A stretch of 64,000 nt of DNA from NCBI RefSeq assembly GCF_009766005.1, contig NZ_LMUK01000046.1, forward strand, positions 441,232 to 505,231, written 5' to 3'. Position 1 is the stretch's first letter, and every line of letters starts with the position of its first letter. Positions 18,353-26,824 of the stretch are shown one piece after another. The DNA comes from Bradyrhizobium sp. S69. GTDB taxonomy: Bacteria > Pseudomonadota > Alphaproteobacteria > Rhizobiales > Xanthobacteraceae. Both the position numbers and the translations under genes were made by a program. Below the pieces are notes generated by a model that worked only from the letters and a program-made list of their open reading frames with translations, did not search any database and had not been told where the DNA came from.

Positions 18353-19729
18353 TCATCCGTTCCGGAGATAGTTGACCAGTATCATCGTGACCATCCCGCC
18401 GATTGACGGGATGATGGTGCGTCCGACGATTTCGAATGGCCGGCATTCGCCGGCCTTGCTGACCGCAATGATGACGCCGGACACGGGTGAAATGGCTCGT
18501 CCCATTCCGGCCATCAATTGCATAGGAAGAAGCATGGTGACCGCACTGACCCCGAAATTTGTCGCGATGCCGGGAGCCAGGCCCGAGAATGCAAAGAAAG
18601 CCGCGACGCCGGAGCCGGTAATCATAGCGGTTACACCGACCATCAACGTCATGGCGAGGGCCATCACATTGATTCCGAAGCCCGCATCGCGCACCGAGCC
18701 GATCATGTAGTCCACCGCCCCAACAACTTCCAGGCCGTGCGCAAACACATCAGCGCAGACCAGCAAGGACACCACACCGGCAAAGCTCGATCCGATACCA
18801 TTGAAAAAAACCTGGAAACCCTTGAACGCCGTCCGGATGTCGCGCTTGACGAGCAATTCGCAGATCAGGCCCGCCACGGAGCCAATGACCATCGCGGTAA
18901 CGACATCCATCGTCACCTCGCCGACGAGGAGCGGACTGAACACCAGAATCAGCGTGATCGGAACGAGCGGCAGCAAGGCATAAAAGCCAGGAGCATCATC
19001 GCGTACCTGCTCGTCGATTGCAGGTTCGGGCTGAGCCCGAAAGATGCTGCCGTCTCTTCCTCTGTCAAGATACCGGGCAGAAAAAAACAGCAGGATCGCG
19101 ACCACCCCGACGACCCATACGACGACCGGAATCTGATCCCGAACGAAATATACCGCCGGCGGAATACCGGCTGTCCTGGCGGCAAGGTTCGCCGTCCCCA
19201 CGGCAGGCCCGATATCCATAAAAGAGCAAAGCGCAATCATCGCAGCCGCGGCTGGTTTGCTGACACCGAGTGAAACCATCATCGGAAAAAACGTAACAAG
19301 CAAAAGCATGGCGAGCCCGGCGGCGCTCGGGATGGCGACGTGAAGACATTGGCCGAGAACGTAACCTGACGCCAGGATGAGATACGGCGCCTTGATCAGC
19401 CTGAGCGGCTTGATGCAGAATCTCACCATGCTCGCGGTTGCGCCAATATGGTCCATGTAGTCGGCGAACGCTGCCGAGGCCATGATGATCAATCCGATCC
19501 CGCTGATCTGCGCGATCAGCGATTCCTTGACGAAGGCGAAAACGTCAAATCCCTTCCACCCGATCGATTTGGCGTTCTGATACAAGATGGAATGGTCGGG
19601 AAAAACAAGCGAGGTCAATGCCAACAGGATCAACCCGGTCACGAGCAAAACAGTTTGCGGCTGATAGTTCCGGGCGATCAAGGTTGCAGCAACGGCAACG
19701 ACCGCAACGCCGATCAAAAGGCCCAACAA
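18353..19729 (-). CDS. DcuC-type C4-dicarboxylate/anion carrier
   Basis: 458 aa with about 12 hydrophobic membrane segments. Typical DcuC-family motifs are CLHVAIPSAAGLAMLLLVTF, SFMDIGPAVGTANLAARTAG and GSGVAAFFAFSGLAPGIA. It is an inner-membrane carrier for C4-dicarboxylates or related organic acids. The start is TTG (19729) with AAGGAG 6 nt upstream; no better ATG exists. It lies 19 bp after the alpha/beta hydrolase gene in one operon, so the hydrolase may act on the imported compound. Confidence 0.85.
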   Translation of the reverse strand: MLGLLIGVAVVAVAATLIARNYQPQTVLLVTGLILLALTSLVFPDHSILYQNAKSIGWKGFDVFAFVKESLIAQISGIGLIIMASAAFADYMDHIGATASMVRFCIKPLRLIKAPYLILASGYVLGQCLHVAIPSAAGLAMLLLVTFFPMMVSLGVSKPAAAAMIALCSFMDIGPAVGTANLAARTAGIPPAVYFVRDQIPVVVWVVGVVAILLFFSARYLDRGRDGSIFRAQPEPAIDEQVRDDAPGFYALLPLVPITLILVFSPLLVGEVTMDVVTAMVIGSVAGLICELLVKRDIRTAFKGFQVFFNGIGSSFAGVVSLLVCADVFAHGLEVVGAVDYMIGSVRDAGFGINVMALAMTLMVGVTAMITGSGVAAFFAFSGLAPGIATNFGVSAVTMLLPMQLMAGMGRAISPVSGVIIAVSKAGECRPFEIVGRTIIPSIGGMVTMILVNYLRNG

Positions 19730-19748
19730 GCGCGGCTCCTTGCTTGTG

Positions 19749-20573
19749 CTATTTTCCCGAGAGGAAGTCTTCGATCAGGCTGCTGTAGTAATCTGGCGCC
19801 TCGAAATAGGGAGCGTGACCGAGACGCGGCATTTCCACATGTCTTGTGGCCGGTGTCAGCCTGAGCAGGTCGGCTTTCAGGTTTGGGTGAACGTCAGTAT
19901 CCATTTCCCCGGTTAGAATCAGCGTCGGAATTTTGAGTTTGGGCAAGAGTGGACGATTGTTGGCACGCTGTAACATTCGCGTCGCCCTGCGCAAACCTTC
20001 CGGATTGGTTTCGGAAGCAATCTTTGCAGCATAGTCAAATACACAAGCTGGGACAGAGTCGGGTAAAATGTCCCGCGCCCGGTTCAATCCATATGCAGCG
20101 TGGCCGATTTCGTTAAACTCGCGCATCCGGCGCTCGAATTTCGCGGACATCGGCGCGGTTTCCGGATCGCCATAGCCGGCGTGCGAACACGACAACACCA
20201 GACGCGAAACCAGCTCTGGAAACGTTGCCGCAAAGCATGCGGCAACCGTTCCACCCATTGAATGTCCGACAAGAGAAACCTTCGGCTGGCCGATCTTCGT
20301 AACAAATTCGCGCAACGCTTCGACGAATGCTTCGATCGAGGCTGAGACCATGTCGGATTGCCCATACCCCGGGGCATCCCACGCGACTACGCAGTAATCG
20401 CGGGAAAGGCGGTCAAACTGGAACGCCCAACTTTTGGAACTGCCCAGCAAGCCGTGCAGAAAAAGGATCGTCTCTCCGTCTCCACGCGAACGGAACGATA
20501 GATGACCACTGGACTGCCTTGAGAGCTGCAAGGGCGGACAAACTGGCACAGAGGTCGGAACGCTGTAAGTCAT
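19749..20573 (-). CDS. Alpha/beta hydrolase
   Basis: 274 aa. Oxyanion-hole strand HGLLGSSKSW, nucleophile elbow GHSMGG, an acidic residue in TGEMDTD and the C-terminal histidine in LGHAPYFEAPD form the standard Ser-Asp-His set. Related enzymes cleave esters, C-C bonds of ring-fission products, or carbamates; the substrate is not readable. It is first in a two-gene operon with the DcuC-type carrier. The 293 bp upstream (20574-20866) hold no gene and presumably its promoter. Confidence 0.85.
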   Translation of the reverse strand: MTYSVPTSVPVCPPLQLSRQSSGHLSFRSRGDGETILFLHGLLGSSKSWAFQFDRLSRDYCVVAWDAPGYGQSDMVSASIEAFVEALREFVTKIGQPKVSLVGHSMGGTVAACFAATFPELVSRLVLSCSHAGYGDPETAPMSAKFERRMREFNEIGHAAYGLNRARDILPDSVPACVFDYAAKIASETNPEGLRRATRMLQRANNRPLLPKLKIPTLILTGEMDTDVHPNLKADLLRLTPATRHVEMPRLGHAPYFEAPDYYSSLIEDFLSGK

Positions 20574-20866
20574 AAGGGCATCTCAACACTGAAAAGACGC
20601 GACGCCAATCAAATGCACACCTCGCTCTACCGAAGCAGGCGCCATCTTGCGCAGGGTCCTCGTGAAGGCTGGTCGCGTCAAGACTGGAATTGTCGGCTCG
20701 TACAGACTCGATGCAAAGGCTTGTCCTTGCGGATCAGAGCTTTATTTTTGTACGGCGCCATGGCCCCTCGAATCCTTCATTCATTCAACAAAAGTGCATC
20801 TTGTTGTGCCGATACGTCAAATATCAAAGAAGGGGTGATGCGATACGATTTACATATGTGAAGCGC

Positions 20867-22111
20867 TCAACGCCCGGCGAACGCAAGCTCGTGCAGCACC
20901 TGCGCCAGAACCGACGCACCCGCGGCGACATCGGCTGGTTCGGTCCATTCGTGCTCCACATGGCTTGCGCCATCCCGGCACGGGATGAAGATCATCGCCG
21001 CCGGACACACCTTGGCCAAATGGCGTGCGTCGTGCCCGGCAGCCGACAGGATGACCATGGCCGGAAAGTCCTGGTCGCGTGCGGCCTGCGCAATCCGCTC
21101 GCGCAAGCTCGCATCGAACTGGTTCGAGTGGGCGTCGACCAGCGGCGTCACCGTGACCATGCAAGGCGATGCATGCCGGCTGCAGAGCAACCCGACGCGC
21201 GCGCCCGCTTGGTTGAGCACGGAATTGTCCGGATGACGCAGATCGATGCTGAAGGTGACTCGCGAGGGCACCACCGACGGCGCGTTCGGTTCGGCCATGA
21301 CGCGGCCGATGGTGAACTTGATTTCGGCATCGATCGCGCCGATCTCGGCGTGGAGCGCGGTCGCCATCCGGGCAAACGCGGCGAGCGCGTCGCGCCTTTC
21401 CCGCTGAGGCAAGGTTCCGGCGTGCCCCTCAACACCTTCGACCACCACCTGAAAGGTCTTCTTGCCCTGGATGCCGGTGACGACACCGATCGTGCTCGCC
21501 GCCGCTTCCAGCAATGGGCCCTGCTCGATATGCAGTTCGACATAGGCGTCGACCGCAAAGCCAAGCGGCTTGCGGGGCAGATCGGGAAAGGCCGCATGGA
21601 GCCGGTCCAACGCTTCACCGACGCTGATGCCGCTGGCATCGCGCGTGGCACGGATCGCCGAAATGCCTCGCTCGCCCGCGAACGTTTCCGAGCCCATCAT
21701 GCCAGGGGCGAAACGACAGCCCTCCTCGTTCATCCAGGCGACCACGATGATATCACGCGCCGGTATCTCGCCCCGCTCCGTCAGCGAGACCGCGGCCTCA
21801 AGCGCCGCCATGACACCCGCCGCACCATCGAACTTTCCACCGGTCGGCTGGCTATCGAGATGACTGCCGATCAGAATGGGCGGCGCCGTAGGATCGCGCC
21901 CGGCAAGCGTCAGAAACAGATTGCCCGCCGGATCGGTCGCCGCCGTCAAGCCCGCTTCCCGCGCCCAATTGATCACGCTATGCCAGGCCGCAATCTCGCC
22001 GTCGCTTAACGCCTGCCGGTTGACGCCGCCGGCCGGCGTCGCGCCGATCTCCGCGAGCGCCATCAAGCGCCCCCAAAGCCGGTCGGCATCGATCCAAGAG
22101 ACGGGAGCCAT
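20867..22111 (-). CDS. Zn-dependent M20-family amidase (N-carbamoyl-L-amino-acid hydrolase / allantoate amidohydrolase type)
   Basis: 414 aa. Metal ligands appear as H in IGSHLDSQPTGGKFDGAAG, D in the same block, E in WMNEEGCRF, H in ELHIEQGPLLE and H at the C-terminus in DGASHVEHEW. The dimerisation insert contains GVEGHAGTLP. The family hydrolyses N-carbamoyl amino acids, beta-ureidopropionate, allantoate or ureidoglycolate, releasing CO2 and NH3. It is the last gene of the leftward operon starting at the SDR (24948). An upstream flavin monooxygenase and importer divergent to it make a role in ring-opened N-heterocycles plausible. Confidence 0.88.
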   Translation of the reverse strand: MAPVSWIDADRLWGRLMALAEIGATPAGGVNRQALSDGEIAAWHSVINWAREAGLTAATDPAGNLFLTLAGRDPTAPPILIGSHLDSQPTGGKFDGAAGVMAALEAAVSLTERGEIPARDIIVVAWMNEEGCRFAPGMMGSETFAGERGISAIRATRDASGISVGEALDRLHAAFPDLPRKPLGFAVDAYVELHIEQGPLLEAAASTIGVVTGIQGKKTFQVVVEGVEGHAGTLPQRERRDALAAFARMATALHAEIGAIDAEIKFTIGRVMAEPNAPSVVPSRVTFSIDLRHPDNSVLNQAGARVGLLCSRHASPCMVTVTPLVDAHSNQFDASLRERIAQAARDQDFPAMVILSAAGHDARHLAKVCPAAMIFIPCRDGASHVEHEWTEPADVAAGASVLAQVLHELAFAGR

Positions 22112-22115
22112 CGAA

Positions 22116-22997
22116 CTATTTGGTGCGCATGATTTGGCCCGGCAGTGCGCGCGGATCGCGCGGCAGCCAGTGGCCGGCTTCGACCTGGGCGATGAATTCG
22201 GCCAACAGCGCGTTGAACGCCGCCGGTTCCTCGAGATTGAGGGTGTGACCGGTCTTGGGGAAGACCGAGAGCCCGCAAGCCGGAATCGTCTTCTTCAGGA
22301 AGATGCCGGGCTGCAGGCAATGGTCGTCCTCGTCACCAACCACCACCAGCGTCGGCACCTGCATTTGCTTAAGTCGGTCTTCGAGATCATAGAACGACGG
22401 CCGGCGCGCCTGCACGCCGCGCATGGTATTGGCCGCCCCGCGATCGGAATGGGTGGCAAGGCGATCGGCGAACTCCTGCCAGCCGCGCGGGTCCTTGTTC
22501 TGAAACTGCACCCGGCTCGCGCCGAGCGCGTACACCTTCGAGAATTCCTTCGCGCCCTGCCGTTCGAAATTGTCGGCAACTTCCAGCGAAACGCCGCGAA
22601 AATACTCTTCGTATTCCTTCTCGCAACCATAACCGGCGCCGGCGACCAATAGCGACAGTGCACGCTGCGGCGTGCGCAGGCCAAAATGCACAGTGCAGAA
22701 GCCGCCCATCGAGAGCCCCACGATGTGCGCCTTGTCGATTACGAGGGCGTCGAGCACGGCGACGGCATCGTCCGCGGCGATGGCCTGCGAATAAGAATCG
22801 ACGCTCTCCGGCACATCCGACGGTGGATAGCCGCGCGCGGCATAGCTGATACAGCGATGGCGGCGGCTGAAAAAACGCAGCTGCGGCTCCCAGCTTGCTT
22901 GATTACCGCCGAATTCGTGAATGAAGAGGATCGGTGTGCCTTCGCCCGTTTCTTCCACATAGAGCTTCACGCCATCCCTGGTGGTGATCATCGTCAT
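22116..22997 (-). CDS. Alpha/beta hydrolase
   Basis: 293 aa. HEFGGNQASW (oxyanion hole), GLSMGGFC (nucleophile elbow), VVGDEDDHC (Asp) and KTGHTLNLEEP (His) give the catalytic set. Start: the frame extends to a TTG at 23003, but the ATG at 22997 has AGGAG 8 nt upstream. It stands 13 bp after the aminotransferase gene and 4 bp before the M20 amidase, so it is firmly in the operon. It is similar in general type to ring-fission or aminoacrylate hydrolases; the exact reaction is unknown. Confidence 0.85.
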   Translation of the reverse strand: MTMITTRDGVKLYVEETGEGTPILFIHEFGGNQASWEPQLRFFSRRHRCISYAARGYPPSDVPESVDSYSQAIAADDAVAVLDALVIDKAHIVGLSMGGFCTVHFGLRTPQRALSLLVAGAGYGCEKEYEEYFRGVSLEVADNFERQGAKEFSKVYALGASRVQFQNKDPRGWQEFADRLATHSDRGAANTMRGVQARRPSFYDLEDRLKQMQVPTLVVVGDEDDHCLQPGIFLKKTIPACGLSVFPKTGHTLNLEEPAAFNALLAEFIAQVEAGHWLPRDPRALPGQIMRTK

Positions 22998-23010
22998 CGA
23001 CAAAACTCCT

Positions 23011-24156
23011 TCAGAATTGCGGCGGCAGATCGTTCAGCGTGCGCGCCTGTGCGACCATCTCGGGCAGCAGCGTGCAGAACTTTTCCACCCAGTTGGCGGG
23101 GACGGAGGTACTGACCTTCACGAAGCGATCGCCAAAGCGTTGCGTGTGGTAAGTACCCTGCCGGATCATGATGCCCTGCCGGCGATAGCATTCGACCAGC
23201 GCTTCCGGGCGAATGCCGGCAGCCACGGTTTCCAGCACCAGAAAATTGCCGTGCGAGGGAAAGATCGGCAGCGCAAGCCCCTCGATCGAGGCAGTAGCTT
23301 CCCGGATCATGACTTTGTTCGCATGGTCGACGGCGCGGACCTTGGTCATCCATTCGGTCTTGACGGCAAGCCCGGCCTGCGCGGCACGCTGGGCAACGAC
23401 GCTCGCGCCGAGCACGCTGGTCGAGGTCTGCGCCAATTCATCGAACAGCCCGGGTGCCGCAACCAGCGCGCCGATGCGCAAACCTGCGAGGCCGAGCCAT
23501 TTGGAAAAGCTCATGGAGACGACTGTGCCTTCCGGTGCGACATGCAGCGCCGGCGTATGTCCATCGGCGAAATCGCGATAGGTGCAATCGTGCACCAAGA
23601 GTGCGCCGCAATCGCGCGCGATCGCGGCAAAGCTCTCGATCTCCTCGCGGGTATAGCGGATGCCCAGCGGGTTGTTGGGATCCACGAGATAGATGATCGC
23701 CGTGCGCTCGTCGACGTGGGCCTTCAGCGCTTCGGCCGTCAGGCGGTAATTGCAGGCTGGATCATAGATCGGGATCTCGATCACCTCCGCGCCCTGCTGG
23801 CGTGCGAACAGGCACGGCCATTTCCAGGTCGGGTCGGTGGTGACCAGCGTGGTACCCGGCTTGCAGCGCGCGCGGCAGATCATCGCCAGCGCATTGACGC
23901 CGCCTTCGGTCACCAGCGCTTCGGCGCCGGGCGTGCCGAGATCGGTCACGATCGCGCTGCGTAGAGCCTCGAAGCCAAGCGGCGGCGCATAGGCATTGAA
24001 TTCGCCGGCCTCGATCGAGCGCAACATCGCGTCGCGCACGGCAGGATGGCTTTCGATGTGGTTGGTGTTCTGGCCGAGCCAGTAGAGACCCGGCGTTGCC
24101 GAAAGCTCATCGAAATAGCGGTTGCGGATCAGGGCGGCAGATTGAGGCTTCGACAT
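23011..24156 (-). CDS. Class I/II PLP aminotransferase
   Basis: 381 aa, fold-type I. The PLP lysine is in MSFSKWLGLAGLRIG, the Asn/Asp binding pair in DPNNPLGIRYT and HDCTYRDF, and the C-terminal arginine in RFVKVSTS. N-terminal YWLGQNTNHIESHPAV is unusual compared with aspartate aminotransferases and may mark a specialised subgroup. It is the second gene of the leftward catabolic operon, 12 bp after the SDR. It probably transaminates a keto or amino intermediate. Confidence 0.88.
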   Translation of the reverse strand: MSKPQSAALIRNRYFDELSATPGLYWLGQNTNHIESHPAVRDAMLRSIEAGEFNAYAPPLGFEALRSAIVTDLGTPGAEALVTEGGVNALAMICRARCKPGTTLVTTDPTWKWPCLFARQQGAEVIEIPIYDPACNYRLTAEALKAHVDERTAIIYLVDPNNPLGIRYTREEIESFAAIARDCGALLVHDCTYRDFADGHTPALHVAPEGTVVSMSFSKWLGLAGLRIGALVAAPGLFDELAQTSTSVLGASVVAQRAAQAGLAVKTEWMTKVRAVDHANKVMIREATASIEGLALPIFPSHGNFLVLETVAAGIRPEALVECYRRQGIMIRQGTYHTQRFGDRFVKVSTSVPANWVEKFCTLLPEMVAQARTLNDLPPQF

Positions 24157-24168
24157 CGGCGTACGGCC

Positions 24169-24948
24169 CTAGATCACGGAGCCGCGAGCGGCAATGCCGC
24201 CGTCGATCGTCACCACCGTGCCCGTGATGTAACCGGCCTTGGGCGAGGACAGGAAGGCGACGAGATCGGCGACTTCTTCCGACGTCGCCGGACGCTTGCC
24301 GGGATATTTGTCGAACAATTCTTCCCAGCGGCTCTCGTCGCCGAGCATATCGGTGGCCTTGAGTTTCATGATCTTGAGCATGCGGTCGGTCGCGACCGGA
24401 CCTGGATTGACCGCGACAACACGGACGCCGTGATTGAGGCTGGCGCCGCCGAGCGCTTTGGTAAAGGACATCAGCGCCGCATTGCCGGTCGAGCCGGCGA
24501 TATAGCTCGCATCCCAGTTCTCGCCGGAATTGCCGATGATGTTGAGGATGACACCGTCCTTGCCTTTCATCCGCGGATAATAAAGCCGCGACAGGGTGAT
24601 GTAGCCGAACACCTTGAGATCGAAACCGCGGCGCCAGGCGGCGTCGTCGAGGATCTCGAGCGAGCCGGCCGGGATGTCGCCGGCATTGTTGATCAGGATG
24701 TCGATGTCGCCGACCTCGGCCGCGAGCTTTTCCATCGCCGCCGTGCTCGACAGGTCGAGCGCGTGGGTGGTGACTTTGACGCCATGGCGGACTTCGAGGA
24801 CTTGCTTGGCTTGCTGCATGGCCTCGCCGTTGCGCGCCGCCAGATGCAGATGGCACCCTTCCGCGGCCAACACCTCGGCCACCGCAAGCCCGATGCCCTT
24901 CGAGGCGCCCGTGATCAGCGCCGTCTTGTTCGTTAGCTTGAGTTCCAC
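24169..24948 (-). CDS. Short-chain dehydrogenase/reductase with atypical active site
   Basis: 259 aa. The NAD(P)-binding motif TGASKGIG (13-20), NNAG (87-90) and a C-terminal SSPKAGYITGTVVTIDGG are classical. The YxxxK catalytic motif, expected about residues 152-156 just before NAAL, reads G-S-T-G-N. The nearest tyrosine is Y149, three residues early, and no lysine follows it at the right distance. The protein may use another mechanism, or not be a redox enzyme. It is the first gene of the leftward operon; its promoter region carries a candidate GntR site. Confidence 0.85.
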   Translation of the reverse strand: MELKLTNKTALITGASKGIGLAVAEVLAAEGCHLHLAARNGEAMQQAKQVLEVRHGVKVTTHALDLSSTAAMEKLAAEVGDIDILINNAGDIPAGSLEILDDAAWRRGFDLKVFGYITLSRLYYPRMKGKDGVILNIIGNSGENWDASYIAGSTGNAALMSFTKALGGASLNHGVRVVAVNPGPVATDRMLKIMKLKATDMLGDESRWEELFDKYPGKRPATSEEVADLVAFLSSPKAGYITGTVVTIDGGIAARGSVI

Positions 24949-24962
24949 GCGATGTCTCCAGG

Positions 24963-24998
24963 ATGCAAATCAGATATACAAGACCTAGCAATTTGCAT
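24963..24998. promoter_or_regulatory. Candidate GntR operator upstream of the SDR operon
   Basis: A perfect 8-bp inverted repeat ATGCAAAT (24963-24970) / ATTTGCAT (24991-24998) encloses TATACAA (24975-24981). The same heptamer recurs upstream of the GntR gene at 25755-25761. TNGTATAC-like sites are usual for FCD-type GntR regulators. The position is 15-50 bp before the SDR start. Confidence 0.5.
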
Positions 24999-25015
24999 AC
25001 CAAGAGACGTCGACG

Positions 25016-25732
25016 TCACTTGAAGGCGGCGAGGAAGTCCAGGAGATTGTCGCCCAAGAGATTGACGTGATCGCGCATGGCGCTATGGGCCCGCTCCGGA
25101 TCGTGGGCGAGGATCGCCTGCATGATCGCTTCGTGCTCGCGAACTGTGTCGGCGATCCGGTTCGGCATGCGCGTCACCCGGCGGCGATAGGCCGCCACTT
25201 GGTTGCGCAGTTTTCGCGTTTGATCGGCGACATAGGCATTGCGTGAGGCATCATAGATGGCTTCGTGGAACTCCTGGTTGACGTCGTAAAACAGATCGAT
25301 GTTGCCGGTCTCACCCGCAACGATAAGCCGCTGATGAATAACTGAAATTTCATGCCCCCAGGTCTGCGGTGCGCGCCGCGCGGCGAGCCGCGCACAGAGG
25401 CCTTCCAGCTCAGCCATCACCTGGAACATCTCGATCAGCGCCTCGGCCTTGATGGCGCGCACGATGGCGCCCTGGCGGCCACGCAACTCGACCAGATGGT
25501 TGGCGGCCATCAGCCGGAACGCCTCCCGCACCGGTGTCCGCGAGACACCGAAGCGCTGTGCGATCTCCTGCTCATCGAGGCGGCTGCCGGGCTCGAGGCG
25601 GCCGGCCGCGATCGCCTCTTCCAGTTTTTGGCGCAGACTCTCCGCGAGCGTTATGCCGGGGCTCGCAGCAAGGGAATCGTGCCCGTTTTTGGTACTTTTG
25701 CCTTCGATATGTGCACCTGAACCCGCCACCAT
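25016..25732 (-). CDS. GntR-family regulator, FCD subfamily
   Basis: 238 aa. HTH with RFGVSRTPVREAFRLMAANH at about residues 60-80; FCD domain from about 100 with NQEFHEAIYDASRN and VREHEAIMQAI giving the conserved histidines. It lies between the leftward SDR operon (same strand, 67 bp away) and the rightward ABC operon, and shares candidate TATACAA sites with its own promoter. It probably controls both operons and itself. Confidence 0.9.
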   Translation of the reverse strand: MVAGSGAHIEGKSTKNGHDSLAASPGITLAESLRQKLEEAIAAGRLEPGSRLDEQEIAQRFGVSRTPVREAFRLMAANHLVELRGRQGAIVRAIKAEALIEMFQVMAELEGLCARLAARRAPQTWGHEISVIHQRLIVAGETGNIDLFYDVNQEFHEAIYDASRNAYVADQTRKLRNQVAAYRRRVTRMPNRIADTVREHEAIMQAILAHDPERAHSAMRDHVNLLGDNLLDFLAAFK

Positions 25733-25921
25733 GTTTCTCCAACTTCTATCTAAGTATACAAATATGAATGCGCAGGTTCAATGGAGCCCCACATTTCGCC
25801 CAAGACACACCTGATTCCAACGTATTGGGACGCCGAGACCCGGCAAATTTCATGCCCAGTTTGCTCAAAACGGCTCTGGCACACGAGTTGCTAAGAGATT
25901 TCCGATCGGTCCCATCTCCGT
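25733..25921. promoter_or_regulatory. Divergent promoter region of GntR gene and ABC operon
   Basis: 189 bp. GTATACAA at 25754-25761 lies 22 bp upstream of the GntR start; it contains the palindrome GTATAC and repeats the TATACAA of the SDR upstream site. No further gene is visible. Confidence 0.45.
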
Positions 25922-26824
25922 ATGCGCGAGATGGCCGTCATTATACAAAGGGATCTCCCCTCCGTGCAGGCCGCGCTTCAAACCAGTGTTACGCCGATTG
26001 CCGCCGGATCGCCGGAGGCCGCCGCCAAGCCCCTGCTCGAATTACGCGCGGTGACCAAGAGCTTCGGACCGGTCACGGCGCTGGCGGACTTCGAAGCGAG
26101 CGTCGCCCCCGGCGAATTTGTCACGGTCGTGGGTCCCAGCGGTTGCGGCAAGAGCACGCTTTTCAATATCGTGGCGGGCCTGGAAGAGCCGGACGCCGGT
26201 GGCATCCTGCGCTTCGAAGGTAACAGCTGCCACGCGGCAGACCTGCTCGGTCGCGTTTCGTTTATGCCCCAACAGGATCTGCTGTTGCCCTGGCGCAATG
26301 TCGTGGACAACGCCATCCTCGCGCTCGAGGTCGAGGGCATGCCGCGCGCGGAGGCACGCGCCAAGGCGCTCAAGATGCTGCCGGAGTTCGGCCTCGCCGG
26401 CTTCGAGAAGCAGTATCCGCATCAATTGTCCGGCGGCATGCGTCAGCGCGTGGCGCTGATGCGCACCTTCCTGTTCGAGCGCGACCTGATGCTGCTGGAC
26501 GAACCGTTCGGCGCGCTCGACGCCCTCACCCGAGCGATGATGCAACGCTGGCTGCTCGACGTCTGGCAGAAATACCGGCGCACCATTCTTTTCATCACCC
26601 ATGACGTCGATGAGGCGATCTTCCTCGGCGATCGCGTGCTTGTCATGACCGCCCGCCCCGGCTCCGTAAAACTCGAACAGGTGGTTGACCTGCCGCGTCC
26701 GCGCCGGCCCGAGATCGTCACCGCTCCGGAATTCGTCCGCCTCAAGCGCACGCTGCTCGATGCCATCGAGGAGGAGAGCATGAAGTCGTTCCAATCCGCG
26801 GTCGCCGAGGAGAAGGCTAAATGA
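25922..26824 (+). CDS. ABC transporter ATPase, NitT/TauT/SsuB type
   Basis: 300 aa. Walker A GPSGCGKST, Q-loop MPQQDLLLPWRN, signature LSGGMRQRV, Walker B LLLDEPFGALD and H-loop THDVDEA. The Q-loop wording and the MTARPG C-terminal motif are typical of the taurine, sulfonate and pyrimidine-precursor importer branch. The first 40 residues are an unaligned extension; an alternative ATG three codons downstream exists. First gene of a six-gene rightward operon. Confidence 0.92.
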   Translation: MREMAVIIQRDLPSVQAALQTSVTPIAAGSPEAAAKPLLELRAVTKSFGPVTALADFEASVAPGEFVTVVGPSGCGKSTLFNIVAGLEEPDAGGILRFEGNSCHAADLLGRVSFMPQQDLLLPWRNVVDNAILALEVEGMPRAEARAKALKMLPEFGLAGFEKQYPHQLSGGMRQRVALMRTFLFERDLMLLDEPFGALDALTRAMMQRWLLDVWQKYRRTILFITHDVDEAIFLGDRVLVMTARPGSVKLEQVVDLPRPRRPEIVTAPEFVRLKRTLLDAIEEESMKSFQSAVAEEKAK

